Shown here one piece after another: positions 36,051-44,834 of a stretch of DNA of 64,000 bases. The position numbers and the translations under genes are program-made. The DNA is taken from positions 4,276,001 to 4,340,000 of the forward strand of contig NZ_CP017886.1 in assembly GCF_001874645.1 (NCBI RefSeq), written 5' to 3'. The stretch's first letter is position 1; every line of letters begins with the position of its first letter. This DNA is from Pseudomonas frederiksbergensis. Lineage in GTDB: Bacteria; Pseudomonadota; Gammaproteobacteria; Pseudomonadales; Pseudomonadaceae. The notes beneath the pieces were generated by a model. The model ran no database searches and had not been told where the DNA came from. It was given only the letters and a program-made list of their open reading frames with translations.

Positions 36051-36066
36051 AGAGATAGCGCTGTCC
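36051..36066. promoter_or_regulatory. GntR operator copy 3 (gntT upstream)
   Basis: AGAGATAGCGCTGTCC, 57 bp before the gntT ATG; shares TAGCGCTGTC with the other two copies. Suggests gntT can be transcribed separately from gntK. Confidence 0.68.
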
Positions 36067-36091
36067 TGACGGCCTTTGAATAACCCGCTTT

Positions 36092-36105
36092 AATAACAAC
36101 AACAA
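36092..36105 (+). promoter_or_regulatory. Extended Crc/Hfq-type CA motif upstream of gntT
   Basis: AATAACAACAACAA contains several overlapping AAnAAnAA matches and lies just before AAACAGGAG, the Shine-Dalgarno of gntT. It is the strongest such motif in the window. Confidence 0.7.
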
Positions 36106-36122
36106 ACAGGAGATACCCCCCC

Positions 36123-37475
36123 ATGTTTGGCATGTCCCACGAGTCGTTTTTGCTGCTTGATGCAGTGATCACCGTGATCGGATTGATCGTCCTGATCACC
36201 CGGTTCAAGCTTCATCCGTTCATTGCATTAATCATCGCCGCCGCTTTTCTCGGGCTGACCTCGGGCATGCCGATTGGCACCATCATCAAGGCGTTCCAGG
36301 ACGGCTTCGGTGGGGTGCTGGGGTTTGTCGGGATCATCCTCGCGCTGGGCACCATGCTTGGCAAAATGATGGCCGAGTCGGGCGGGGCGGATCAGATCGC
36401 CCAGACCCTGATTCGTGCGTTCGGTAAAGAGCGCGTGCAGTGGGCGATGATGTTCGCCGCCTTCCTGGTCGGTATTCCGTTGTTCTTCGAAATCGGCTTT
36501 GTGCTGCTGATTCCGCTGGTGTTCATCGTGGCTCGCCGTACCGGCGTGTCGATCATCAAGATCGGTATCCCGCTGCTGGCCGGTCTGTCCGCCGTGCATG
36601 GTCTGGTTCCGCCGCACCCGGGTCCGTTGCTGGCGATCGGTGTGTTCGGTGCCGACATCGGTAAAACCATTCTCTACGGTCTGATTGTTGCGCTGCCGAC
36701 GGCTATTATTGCCGGCCCGATCTACGGCACGTTCATTTCCAAATACATCCCTGGCCATCCTAATCAGGAGTTGGTGGATCAACTGGCTCGCGAACCGCAG
36801 TCGAGCACTTTGCCGAGCTTCAGCATTACCTTGATCACCGTGCTGCTGCCGGTGTTCCTGATGCTGCTGAAAACCTTTGCCGACATCGCGCTACCGGACG
36901 GGCATTTCTTCCGCACCTGGATGGACATGATCGGTCACCCGATCTCGGCCTTGCTGCTGGCGTTGCTGCTGTCGCTGTACACCTTCGGGCATCGTCAGGG
37001 CATCGGCTCCAAGCAGATTCTGAAACTGCTCGATGCCAGCCTGGCGCCGACCGCTGCGATCATTCTGATCATCGGTGCCGGCGGTGGCTTCAAGCAGATG
37101 CTGGTGACCAGTGGCGTGGGTGATGTGATTGGTCACATGGCAGTGAGCGCGCAGATCTCGCCGATTCTGCTGGCCTGGCTGGTCGCGGCGGTGATCCGCG
37201 TGGCCACTGGTTCTGCGACGGTGGCGACCATTACCGGTGCGGGCATTGTGGTGCCGGTGGTAGGGATGATTCCGGGCGTAAACCGCGAGTTGCTGGTGCT
37301 GGCGACCGGCGCGGGTTCGTTGATTCTGTCTCACGTCAACGACGCAGGCTTCTGGCTGGTCAAGCAGTACTTCAACATGACCGTGGCGGAAACCTTCAAG
37401 ACCTGGACCGCGATGGAAACCATCCTGTCGGTGGTGGCCCTGGGCTTCATCATGTTGTTGTCGTTGGTGGTTTAA
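36123..37475 (+). CDS. gntT: Gluconate:H+ symporter, GntP family
   Basis: Inner-membrane gluconate importer of 450 residues with about 12-14 hydrophobic helices. GntP signatures: HPFIALIIAAAFLGLTSGMP, GFGGVLGFVGIILALGTMLG, VHGLVPPHPGPLLAIG, and near the C-terminus ATGSATVATITGAGIVVPV and SHVNDAGFWLVKQYF. Also called gnuT or gntP in pseudomonads. Lies 83 bp after gntK with its own operator and CA motif. Confidence 0.94.
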   Translation: MFGMSHESFLLLDAVITVIGLIVLITRFKLHPFIALIIAAAFLGLTSGMPIGTIIKAFQDGFGGVLGFVGIILALGTMLGKMMAESGGADQIAQTLIRAFGKERVQWAMMFAAFLVGIPLFFEIGFVLLIPLVFIVARRTGVSIIKIGIPLLAGLSAVHGLVPPHPGPLLAIGVFGADIGKTILYGLIVALPTAIIAGPIYGTFISKYIPGHPNQELVDQLAREPQSSTLPSFSITLITVLLPVFLMLLKTFADIALPDGHFFRTWMDMIGHPISALLLALLLSLYTFGHRQGIGSKQILKLLDASLAPTAAIILIIGAGGGFKQMLVTSGVGDVIGHMAVSAQISPILLAWLVAAVIRVATGSATVATITGAGIVVPVVGMIPGVNRELLVLATGAGSLILSHVNDAGFWLVKQYFNMTVAETFKTWTAMETILSVVALGFIMLLSLVV

Positions 37476-37487
37476 GAACAATCTCCC

Positions 37488-37562
37488 GTAGGAGCTGCCG
37501 AAGGCTGCGATCTTTTGATGTTCACTGCATGTGATAAAGATCGCAGCTACGCCAGCTCCTAC
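37488..37562. repeat. REP doublet (inverted pair, diverged)
   Basis: Arms 37488-37516 (CTGCCGAAGGCTGCGATC) and 37536-37562 (GATCGCAGCTACGCCAGCTC). The right arm carries the CTACGCCAGCTCC variant that recurs in the solo half-element at 41750. It lies between the convergent gntT and alaC-type genes. Confidence 0.82.
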
Positions 37563-37573
37563 GGGGGGATGAT

Positions 37574-38794
37574 TTAACTGGCGTTGGTTTTTGGTGCCAA
37601 CCCATCCGCCCGAAACATCCCGCGAATCCCGCGTACGGCCTGACGAATCCGGTCCTGGTTTTCGATCAGTGCGAAGCGCACATGGTCGTCACCGTATTCA
37701 CCAAACCCCACCCCCGGCGACACACAGACCTTGGCCTCGGCCAGCAGTTTCTTGGCGAACTCCAGCGAACCGAGGTGCGCGTAGGCTTCAGGGATTTTGG
37801 CCCAGACGTACATCGAGGCTTTCGGGTTTTCGACCATCCAGCCCAGTTCATGCAGGCCTTTTACCAGCACATTGCGACGTTGCCGGTACTGCTCGGCGAT
37901 GTCTTTGACGCACTGTTGATCACCTTCCAGCGCGGCGATGGCCGCCACTTGCAGCGGGGTGAAGGTGCCGTAGTCGTGGTAGCTTTTGATCCGCGCCAGG
38001 GCATTGACCAGTTCCGGGTTGCCGACCATGAAACCGATCCGCCAGCCGGCCATGTTGTAGCTCTTGGACAGGGTGAAAAATTCCACCGCAATGTCCTTGG
38101 CGCCCGGCACCTGCATGATCGACGGGGCTTTCCAGCCGTCATAGACAATGTCGGCGTAGGCCAGGTCGTGCACCACCAGTACGTCGTACTGCTTGGCGAG
38201 GGCGATCACCCGTTCGAAGAAGTCCAGTTCGACGCACTGCGCGGTCGGGTTGGACGGGAAGCCAAGAATCATCATTTTCGGCTTCGGGATCGAGCCGCGA
38301 ATGGCCCGTTCCAGCTCGGCGAAAAAGTCCACGCCCGGAATCAGCGGCACCGAGCGCACTTGTGCGCCGGCAATCACCGCGCCGTAGATGTGGATCGGGT
38401 AGCTTGGGTTCGGCACCAGCACGGTGTCGCCCTGGTCGAGGGTGGCGAGCATCAAGTGCGCCAGGCCTTCTTTGGAGCCGATGGTGACGATGGCTTCGTT
38501 TTCCGGGTCGATGTCGACCTCGTAGCGATCCTTGTACCAGTTGGAAATCGCCCGGCGCAGACGCGGAATACCCTTGGAGGTGGAGTAACCGTGGGTGTCT
38601 TCGCGCTGGGCAACGGTCACCAGTTTTTCGACGATGTGCGGCGGAGTCGGGCCGTCGGGGTTGCCCATGCTCAAGTCGATGATGTCTTCGCCACGACGAC
38701 GGGCGGCCATCTTCAGCTCGGCAGTGATGTTGAATACGTAAGGGGGGAGTCGATCTATGCGCGCAAAGCGGCGCGGCGAACCTTGTTCGGCCAT
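37574..38794 (-). CDS. alaC: Alanine transaminase AlaC-type aminotransferase (class I/II)
   Basis: PLP-dependent fold-type I aminotransferase of 406 residues. The Schiff-base Lys lies in [20 protein letters not shown], the cofactor Asp/Tyr in [15 protein letters not shown], and the N-terminal segment [20 protein letters not shown] is typical. AlaC makes alanine from pyruvate with glutamate; some relatives are annotated as LL-diaminopimelate aminotransferase-like. Start [10 protein letters not shown] at 38794 is chosen over a longer 5' extension. Exact amino donor and acceptor are from family. Confidence 0.86.
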   Translation of the reverse strand: MAEQGSPRRFARIDRLPPYVFNITAELKMAARRRGEDIIDLSMGNPDGPTPPHIVEKLVTVAQREDTHGYSTSKGIPRLRRAISNWYKDRYEVDIDPENEAIVTIGSKEGLAHLMLATLDQGDTVLVPNPSYPIHIYGAVIAGAQVRSVPLIPGVDFFAELERAIRGSIPKPKMMILGFPSNPTAQCVELDFFERVIALAKQYDVLVVHDLAYADIVYDGWKAPSIMQVPGAKDIAVEFFTLSKSYNMAGWRIGFMVGNPELVNALARIKSYHDYGTFTPLQVAAIAALEGDQQCVKDIAEQYRQRRNVLVKGLHELGWMVENPKASMYVWAKIPEAYAHLGSLEFAKKLLAEAKVCVSPGVGFGEYGDDHVRFALIENQDRIRQAVRGIRGMFRADGLAPKTNAS

Positions 38795-39023
38795 TGTTGC
38801 CTCGGATAACGTAAGCGCCCGGAACCGTCCGAGCGACGCTGGCCACTGCGGTGGCCTGTGGCGGAAGATAAGGTCGCTGATGGCCGATTGTCCAGTGGCA
38901 AGGTTCAACTATTTTCCATGACACTGTTGATCGCACGCGCACGTTTTCGCTATCAGCCAGCGCGCGCACGCTTCTTGCAGAAGATGGCCCTCACTCAAAT
39001 ACCACCTTTAAACGAGATGAAAA

Positions 39024-39686
39024 ATGGAGTTTTCCAGCGGCTTTTTGCTGAGCCTTTCGCTGTGCCTGGACATCGGCGTGGCCAACCTTGCGATGATCAC
39101 GCTCGCCATGCAGCGCGGGTATTTTCAGGGGTTCGCGCTGGGGCTCGGCACCTGTGTCGGCGACCTGGTTTACGCAGTGCTGGCGCTGGCCGGCATGACG
39201 GTGTTGCTGCAGTACTCGGCCGTGCGCTGGGTGCTGTGGGTCGGTGGTTCGGCGTTGCTGTTGTACTTCGCGGCAAAGATGATTTATTCGGCGATTCATC
39301 ACAGCGCCATGTTGGCGGAGGCGAGTGAGGTTAGTACCGCTTCCCATCGCCGGGAGTTTTTCCGTGGGATTTTTCTGGCGATGTCGTCGCCCAGTGCGAT
39401 TCTTTGGTTTGCGGCGGTGGGCGGTACGCTGATTGCCCGTTCCGGGGGCGGCAGCCTGACCAGTGCCGCACTGTTTCTCGCAGGTTTCTTCTGCGCCGGG
39501 CTGCTCTGGTGCGTAGCCCTGTGCCTGGCGGCGACCCAGGGTGGCAAGCTCTTGGGTGACAAGCTGCTGCGCTACTCTTACCTGGCATCTGCAGCGATCT
39601 TCTGTTATTTCGCGGTCTACGTGATTGTTTCTGGTTATCAGGAATTTATCGTCCCGGCGGCTGTTGCAGAACTTCCGGGCCCTTGA
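39024..39686 (+). CDS. LysE family amino-acid exporter/translocator
   Basis: Membrane protein of 220 residues with about six helices. LysE features: GFLLSLSLCLDIGVANLAMI at the start, FALGLGTCVGDLVYAVLALA and FRGIFLAMSSPSAILWFAAV. The usual N-terminal PGP is replaced by LDIG, so substrate preference is unclear. No LysR partner is adjacent. Confidence 0.85.
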   Translation: MEFSSGFLLSLSLCLDIGVANLAMITLAMQRGYFQGFALGLGTCVGDLVYAVLALAGMTVLLQYSAVRWVLWVGGSALLLYFAAKMIYSAIHHSAMLAEASEVSTASHRREFFRGIFLAMSSPSAILWFAAVGGTLIARSGGGSLTSAALFLAGFFCAGLLWCVALCLAATQGGKLLGDKLLRYSYLASAAIFCYFAVYVIVSGYQEFIVPAAVAELPGP

Positions 39687-39752
39687 CTGGGGGAATCCGG
39701 TTTGGCTTCTATACTTGCAGCCGAACCCACCTTCAGTTGCAGGAGTTGACAC

Positions 39753-40241
39753 ATGGACGATCCAAAAAAGGGCGTGGTCGCTGAACCGCGCTTCGAAACG
39801 GGGCATTTTATGTTGATCGCCGGGCTGGGCGGGCGGTTTAGTGCGGACACCACCGAAGGCATTCCCAAGCTCTGGGAGAAATTCGTACCGCACATTGGCA
39901 ACGTTCCAGGGCAAATAGGGGAAGTAACCTACGGCATCTGCTGCAACCCGGACGGTAAAGGTGGATTTGAGTACATCGCGGGTGTCGAAATCAGCAAGCT
40001 GGATGACCTGCCAGAACTCTACCGTTGGATCGAAATACAGCCCCAGCACTACGCGGTGTTCAAGCACGAAGGTGCGCTGGACACCCTGCCGCAAACCTTT
40101 CAGTACATCTGGAAAACCTGGTTGCCGAAGTCGGGTCGTGTGGTCGCCGATGCCCCGGAGTTCGAACGCTACAGCGAAGACTTCAACCCGAAACTCAATA
40201 CCGGTGTACTGGAAATCTGGGTGCCGCTCAAAACTGCCTGA
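39753..40241 (+). CDS. GyrI-like / AraC-type effector-binding domain protein
   Basis: Stand-alone small-molecule-binding domain of 162 residues. Begins with a strand-rich FMLIAGLGGRFSADTTEGIP, then LWEKFVPHIG, and ends YSEDFNPKLNTGVLEIWVPL, the acidic F-D/N-P terminal pattern of SOUL/GyrI-like (Cass2) domains. Such proteins bind cationic or hydrophobic ligands or act on gyrase. No DNA-binding region is attached. Ligand unknown. Confidence 0.82.
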   Translation: MDDPKKGVVAEPRFETGHFMLIAGLGGRFSADTTEGIPKLWEKFVPHIGNVPGQIGEVTYGICCNPDGKGGFEYIAGVEISKLDDLPELYRWIEIQPQHYAVFKHEGALDTLPQTFQYIWKTWLPKSGRVVADAPEFERYSEDFNPKLNTGVLEIWVPLKTA

Positions 40242-40291
40242 ACGGGTTGAGAGGCGGGGCACTCAAGCGCCGCCGCCTCCAGGCATCTGGA

Positions 40292-40402
40292 CTATTTGCC
40301 TTTGCCGATTCGCCGCGCTCGCAGCACGTCGATCGACAGCGTGATAAAGCCAAAAGCAATGATGGTGAACAGCATAAGAAGGCCGATCTGAACGCTACTC
40401 AT
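40292..40402 (-). CDS. Single-pass small membrane protein (36 aa)
   Basis: Reads MSSVQIGLLMLFTIIAFGFI then TLSIDVLRARRIGKGK. One hydrophobic helix (about residues 6-24) followed by a basic cytoplasmic tail (RARRIGKGK), giving an N-out/C-in orientation. AGGGA lies 9-10 nt before the ATG, and the stop falls cleanly before the GyrI-like gene on the other strand. Function unknown; small helix-tail proteins often modulate transporters or kinases. The ribosome-binding site and topology support it as a real gene. Confidence 0.65.
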   Translation of the reverse strand: MSSVQIGLLMLFTIIAFGFITLSIDVLRARRIGKGK

Positions 40403-40565
40403 GGTGAGTTTCCCTATTTATGGTCAGAGACAGGGACAAGCAATAGTCCGAACCTTAAGCGAAAGAAAGCCGCTATACGAAGGCTTTACGGGCCAGAAGA
40501 TGATCGATATGCAGTCCTTATTAATTTATGATTCGTGCCCTCTTTTTCGCTGACCGGGCCACGCC

Positions 40566-41063
40566 ATGAACTCACCTACGACTGTCATTCGCCAGGTCAC
40601 ACGGGCTGATCTTGACCGCTGTTTCGCCATCGAAATCGAAGCCTATGAGGGGGATGAAGCGGCCACTCGCGAGAAAATCGCCACGCGGATTGCCACTTGG
40701 CCGCAAGGTTTTATCGTGGCCGAGGTTGACGGCGTCGTTGCCGGTTTTATCAATTCGGGGGCGGCGTATCAGGTGGAAATGGCTGATGAGGCGTTCAAGG
40801 AGATGATTGGCCATGACCCGGATGGACCGCAGGTGGTGATCATGTCGGTGGTGGTGCATCCGGACTTTCAAGGGCAGGGCTTGGCGAAGCGCTTGATGAC
40901 CGAGTTCATTGCCCGCATGCGTGACTTGGGCAAAATCCGCATCAACCTGATGTGCAAGGAACGGCATGTTCCGCTGTATGCCGGGTTGGGTTTCGCCTAC
41001 CTCAAGGCTTCCGCGTCCGACCACGGCGGCATGGCCTGGCATGAAATGGCGCTGGATCTGTAA
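40566..41063 (+). CDS. GNAT family N-acetyltransferase (AANAT-like)
   Basis: 165-residue acetyltransferase. Motif A is VVHPDFQGQGLAKRLMTEFI, preceded by MSVVVHP; N-terminal IRQVTRADLDRCFAIEIEAY and EGDEAATREKIATRIATWP resemble arylalkylamine acetyltransferases. ERHVPLYAGLGFAYL is motif B. Probably acts on a small amine; substrate unresolved. Converges on the next GNAT gene. Confidence 0.84.
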   Translation: MNSPTTVIRQVTRADLDRCFAIEIEAYEGDEAATREKIATRIATWPQGFIVAEVDGVVAGFINSGAAYQVEMADEAFKEMIGHDPDGPQVVIMSVVVHPDFQGQGLAKRLMTEFIARMRDLGKIRINLMCKERHVPLYAGLGFAYLKASASDHGGMAWHEMALDL

Positions 41064-41089
41064 CGGTTATGCGGTTATTGCCCGGGCGA

Positions 41090-41575
41090 TCAGAAAACCA
41101 GGGCCATGCGCCGCTCATAACCGATCCGGCCTTTGTAAGCGTTGCCGCTGTCGACCCAGCCTTGCTTGAGATAGAGCCCGAGCGCCGATTCGTTTTGTGC
41201 ATCCACCGACAGCTCCAGCCCCTTGATTTCTGGCCAGGCCTGACGCGCGGCGAGTGGCAGGGCTTGCAGGAAGGCGTTGCCATAACCCTTGCCTTGGTGG
41301 CGGTGATCGACCTGTAGCGCGTGCAGGCTTGCGCAGTTTACGTCAGCCCAGTGCGGCAGGAACGGCGGACGCTTGAGCAGCAGGAAAGCTACCGGGATCT
41401 CGTCGACGAGCAGGGCAAAGCCCTTGATGCCGTCACGCGGTGCTGACAACAAGGTGTACAAGGCCATTTCGATATCGCCGGAGAATTGCTTCTGCTGGGC
41501 AGGGATCTCAATGGCTTCCAGTTGCTGGCGCTGAGTAGGTGTCAGCTGTTCGTAGGGAACGAGTTGGGTCGTCAC
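41090..41575 (-). CDS. GNAT family N-acetyltransferase
   Basis: 161-residue protein. Motif A: ALQVDHRHQGKGYGNAFLQA; motif B: NESALGLYLKQGWVDSG. The N-terminal helix-rich segment QLTPTQRQQLEAIEIPAQQK resembles spermidine/diamine or aminoglycoside-type GNATs but no substrate can be named. Unrelated in detail to the GNAT on the opposite strand just downstream. Confidence 0.83.
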   Translation of the reverse strand: MTTQLVPYEQLTPTQRQQLEAIEIPAQQKQFSGDIEMALYTLLSAPRDGIKGFALLVDEIPVAFLLLKRPPFLPHWADVNCASLHALQVDHRHQGKGYGNAFLQALPLAARQAWPEIKGLELSVDAQNESALGLYLKQGWVDSGNAYKGRIGYERRMALVF

Positions 41576-41749
41576 TGGCGGTGTCCGTGGTCCGACAAAG
41601 GTGAAGCCCGGATTTTAGCCAGTTTGCCCCGTCGACATTTATTTTATTTGAACGGTCGATTTGGCTTATTGCCGGACGACTCAGGGTGCCCTCATACCAA
41701 AAAACTCGGAGATTTGAGTGAGCTCAAGTGATTGCCGCAGGAATGCGGT

Positions 41750-41766
41750 GCTACGCCAGCTCCTAC
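41750..41766. repeat. Solo, degenerate REP half-element
   Basis: GCTACGCCAGCTCCTAC, an arm like the right arm at 37536-37562, without an intact inverted partner. The rest of the 41576-41786 gap shows nothing else that I can name. Confidence 0.6.
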
Positions 41767-41786
41767 GGGACCTCATGATTCTTTGA

Positions 41787-42641
41787 TCACTCCAGCATCT
41801 TGGCCAACAACCAGCTTCCCGCCGGTCCCGGCGGATGCAGACGTGACCAAAGGGCGTCGACCGACACCGGTTTTGGCCAGCCGCGGACCTTGAGTTCCTG
41901 CAACGAGCCCGCACCAAAACGCCCGACCAACCAACGCGGCAAGGGCGCCCAACCAAAACCGCCTTGGGCCATTTCCAGCAGCATCAGATAACTGGGCGCC
42001 GACCAGACCCGGCCTTGGGCACGGGTTTCGTAGGGATTGATGATGGTCGCCAGGCGCAATTCACGGTGCTGCTGCAACGTTTCCTTGTCGACTTTTTGCA
42101 GCGCCGCCAGCGGATGTTCGGTCGAAACGAACAAGGCAATTTCCGTACGCTCGTCGACTGTCGCGCTGTTCAGGTCGGCCGGGTAGTCGGACTGCATTTC
42201 GGCGAAGGCAATATGTGCGCGACCGCGTTGCACCAGGGCGATCAAATCGTCGCACTCGGCAATCAGGCATTCGAGTTCCAGGTCCGGGTAGCGCTGTTCG
42301 AAATCACTCAGCGCGGCTTCAAATCGGTCGGATTGATAGGTGTCGGAAATCGCCACCGTCAGCTTTGCTTCAACGCCCAGGGACAACTGCGCGGCGGTCA
42401 TTTCCAGGCGGCTGGTGGCGGCCAGAATGTCTTCGGCGCGTTGCAGCATGACATGCCCGGCCGAGGTCAGGCCGGGCTTGCGGCTGCTGCGATCGAACAG
42501 TGTCACGTTCAGGTCGATTTCCAGGCTGGCAACGGCCGCGCTGATGGTTGACTGGCTCTTGCCGAGTTTTCGCGCCGCCGCAGAAAACGAGCCTTGGGTC
42601 GCCGCCTGGACGAATGCCAGCAGCACTTCATGTGAGGCCAT
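41787..42641 (-). CDS. LysR-family transcriptional regulator
   Basis: 284 residues, with N-terminal winged helix (FVQAATQGSFSAAARKLGKS, QSTISAAVASLEIDL) and a C-terminal LysR_substrate domain from about residue 90. Divergent from the PACE efflux gene with 89 bp between, so it probably regulates that gene. The inducer is not known. Confidence 0.88.
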   Translation of the reverse strand: MASHEVLLAFVQAATQGSFSAAARKLGKSQSTISAAVASLEIDLNVTLFDRSSRKPGLTSAGHVMLQRAEDILAATSRLEMTAAQLSLGVEAKLTVAISDTYQSDRFEAALSDFEQRYPDLELECLIAECDDLIALVQRGRAHIAFAEMQSDYPADLNSATVDERTEIALFVSTEHPLAALQKVDKETLQQHRELRLATIINPYETRAQGRVWSAPSYLMLLEMAQGGFGWAPLPRWLVGRFGAGSLQELKVRGWPKPVSVDALWSRLHPPGPAGSWLLAKMLE

Positions 42642-42730
42642 GAACTATCGCCTTGATCGATGGTTATTGGTTATGAAGTATCGGTGTGGTGGTAGATGAT
42701 GGCAACCACATTCACCCAGGGAGCTTGATG

Positions 42731-43162
42731 ATGAGCACCAACAAATCCTTTACCGAACGTGTTTTTCAGGCCATTGGTTTCGAGTTGCTGGCGGTCTTGC
42801 TGTGTACACCGTTACTGGCGTGGCTGATGGACAAATCCATGGTCGACATGGGCGTCGCAACCATTGCCATCGGCCTGATCGCCTTGGCCTGGAACGTGCT
42901 GTTCAACGGTCTGTTCGACCGTCTGCTCAAGCATTTGGCACTGGTTCCCAGTGCTGCAACCCGAGTCTTGCATGCCGTGCTGTTTGAGGGCGGTCTGGTC
43001 GCGGTCAGTGTGCCGCTGATTGCCTGGTGGCTGAATGTCAGCCTGTTGCAGGCGTTGATTCTGGACATCGGCGTGTTGCTGTTTTTCCTGCCGTACACCT
43101 ATGTCTACCACTGGGCGTATGACGTGGTGCGGGAGCGGATGCTGGAACGGCGGGTAGCCTGA
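42731..43162 (+). CDS. PACE family efflux transporter
   Basis: Proteobacterial antimicrobial compound efflux protein of 143 residues with four helices, made of two bacterial transmembrane pair repeats. The functionally key acidic residue of TM1 is visible in RVFQAIGFELLAVLLCTPLL. The second repeat carries RVLHAVLFEGGLVAVSVPLI. The family exports cationic biocides such as chlorhexidine and short diamines. GGGAG lies 7 nt before the ATG at 42731; the adjacent ATG at 42728 is an alternative. Confidence 0.9.
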   Translation: MSTNKSFTERVFQAIGFELLAVLLCTPLLAWLMDKSMVDMGVATIAIGLIALAWNVLFNGLFDRLLKHLALVPSAATRVLHAVLFEGGLVAVSVPLIAWWLNVSLLQALILDIGVLLFFLPYTYVYHWAYDVVRERMLERRVA

Positions 43163-43248
43163 GGCGCGAGGGTGTTCATGCAGCGTGGGTAAACGGAGCG
43201 GTGCCCGACCCACTCCCGCAGAGGGAGGGGCGGGCGGCTCGGGGTCGA

Positions 43249-43971
43249 TCAGACGTGGAAGTAGCCCACACAGGAGTCGAACGGCAGGCGCTTGAGCTCG
43301 ATCTTGTTCAGGTCGAACACTTCACGCAGGGCTTTGGTTTCGCCCGGGAAGTTGCGATAGGCAACTTCGTCCAGCACCACGATGGCGCCTTTTGGCATGT
43401 AGGGCAGGAAGGTTTCCAGCGCGACTTTGGTCGACTCATAGAGGTCGGTGTCGAGGATCAGCATCGCCACGACCAGGTCCGGACGGGTCTTGACCCACTC
43501 CGGCGCGGTCTTGCAGATATCACCCTTGACCAGCTCGCAACGCGGAATGCGGTTGACCGGACGCAGCAGGTCGTTGGCGTCGATCATGTCCTGGATCAGC
43601 GACTGGTCGGTGTCGGAGAACATGGTCTCGTTGACGTCGGCCGGGTCTTCGTCCTTGTTGATGCTCTGGAAGCCTTCGAAGGTGTCGAAACCAACGATCG
43701 AACGGTTGATCGCGTAGGGTTCCAGGATCATCGACAGGTGCATGTAAAGCATCAGCGAGTTGCCCTTGTACACGCCGCACTCGACGATCGCCCCCGGGAT
43801 TTCGGCGACCTTCTTGAACAGCTCCATGCGCGACAACGCAGCGGTCACGCCGATGCGGTTGGCGAACACGAAGGGGGCATCGGCCACGTACTCGGCGTCG
43901 ACCCGCTTGAGAACGCCAGCGCGGGTTTCGTTGTATTGGGCCTCGGCAGGCGTAATGCGACGCTTGGTCAT
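43249..43971 (-). CDS. TylF/MycF-family (macrocin O-methyltransferase-like) methyltransferase
   Basis: SAM-dependent O-methyltransferase of 240 residues. SAM-binding loop IVECGVYKGNSLM (about residues 65-77), GFDTFEGF (SAM ribose acid region), LDTDLYESTKVALE and VVLDEVAYRNFPGETKA, which match the metal-dependent TylF family acting on deoxysugar hydroxyls or similar. ATG at 43971 overlaps the stop of the upstream dioxygenase gene (ATGA), so the pair is coupled. Natural substrate unknown. Confidence 0.85.
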   Translation of the reverse strand: MTKRRITPAEAQYNETRAGVLKRVDAEYVADAPFVFANRIGVTAALSRMELFKKVAEIPGAIVECGVYKGNSLMLYMHLSMILEPYAINRSIVGFDTFEGFQSINKDEDPADVNETMFSDTDQSLIQDMIDANDLLRPVNRIPRCELVKGDICKTAPEWVKTRPDLVVAMLILDTDLYESTKVALETFLPYMPKGAIVVLDEVAYRNFPGETKALREVFDLNKIELKRLPFDSCVGYFHV

Positions 43972-44834
43972 GATTGGATTCCTTGGAAATTCGAGAAGTC
44001 GTGGGCGTGGAAATAGTCTTTGAAGCCGGCGCCGACATCCGGGCACGCGCTGTCGACGTTGATCGCGCCGCGCTTGTGCTTCAGGTCGTCAAGGTGCATC
44101 AGGCGGAAATCCACGCTGAAGCGGGTTTGTTCGGTGTAATTGGGAACCGTGCCGTGCAGGTGTGAGCCCGAGAAAATCAGCATTTCGGCGGTGTTGCCGG
44201 CGATGCGGATCTCGGATGCCGGGTCGATGTCTTCGGTTGGCACCGGGTGCTGACGGACTTCTTCCTTGACGTTGTCCTTGGCGCGCTGGCGTTGTACGCC
44301 GATCCAGTCGGAAAGGCTCCACTGCGCCGACGTGTTCTTCACCGGCTTATCGAAGTACGCCGGGTTGATCATCATGGTCTGGTCCGGCTGGATCGTATAG
44401 ACCGGCATCCAGGTGTTGATCTGGCAGTCGACGCCGCCGTACCAGGTGTCACGATGGGGCTTGTACGCGTAGCTGACACCCGCGTGCAGGTAATCGTAAT
44501 TGGGCACAACACGAATCCGCGGCACGTCGAAGATGAATGCTTCGGGGGCCGCACCGATTTCTTCGGTGAAACCACGGATCAACTCTTTCGCCCGCAGGCT
44601 ATTGGTGAACTGGCCTTTGAGCCGGGTCACCAGCACGACGAACTCTTCCACCGGCATCAGGCGGTGCAGGGCCTGGTGGTCAGTCTCGCCGTCAAACGCG
44701 GCGGTGATGCTTTCCTGAGCAAAAGCGCAGAGTTCTTTTGCTGCATTGAGCTGGGTGTTCAGGAAGATATCGCCAGCGTAGATGGCGCTTTTGAAGTCAG
44801 CTTTCTTCTGAAGCTGATTGATGTACAGATTCAC
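43968..44834 (-). CDS. Fe(II)/2-oxoglutarate-dependent oxygenase-like protein
   Basis: 288 residues when started at the GTG at 44834, which has GGAGGGGG seven nt upstream; an in-frame ATG at 44855 is less well placed. The facial triad is visible as HRD (His127, Asp129) in YKPHRDTWYGG and a distal His in SGSHLHGTVPN (His225 or 227); the 2-oxoglutarate Arg is in TRFSVDFR. Probably a hydroxylase of the PhyH/JmjC-like double-stranded beta-helix class. First gene of a two-gene operon with the TylF-like methyltransferase, which suggests hydroxylation followed by O-methylation. Confidence 0.75.
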   Translation of the reverse strand: MNLYINQLQKKADFKSAIYAGDIFLNTQLNAAKELCAFAQESITAAFDGETDHQALHRLMPVEEFVVLVTRLKGQFTNSLRAKELIRGFTEEIGAAPEAFIFDVPRIRVVPNYDYLHAGVSYAYKPHRDTWYGGVDCQINTWMPVYTIQPDQTMMINPAYFDKPVKNTSAQWSLSDWIGVQRQRAKDNVKEEVRQHPVPTEDIDPASEIRIAGNTAEMLIFSGSHLHGTVPNYTEQTRFSVDFRLMHLDDLKHKRGAINVDSACPDVGAGFKDYFHAHDFSNFQGIQS

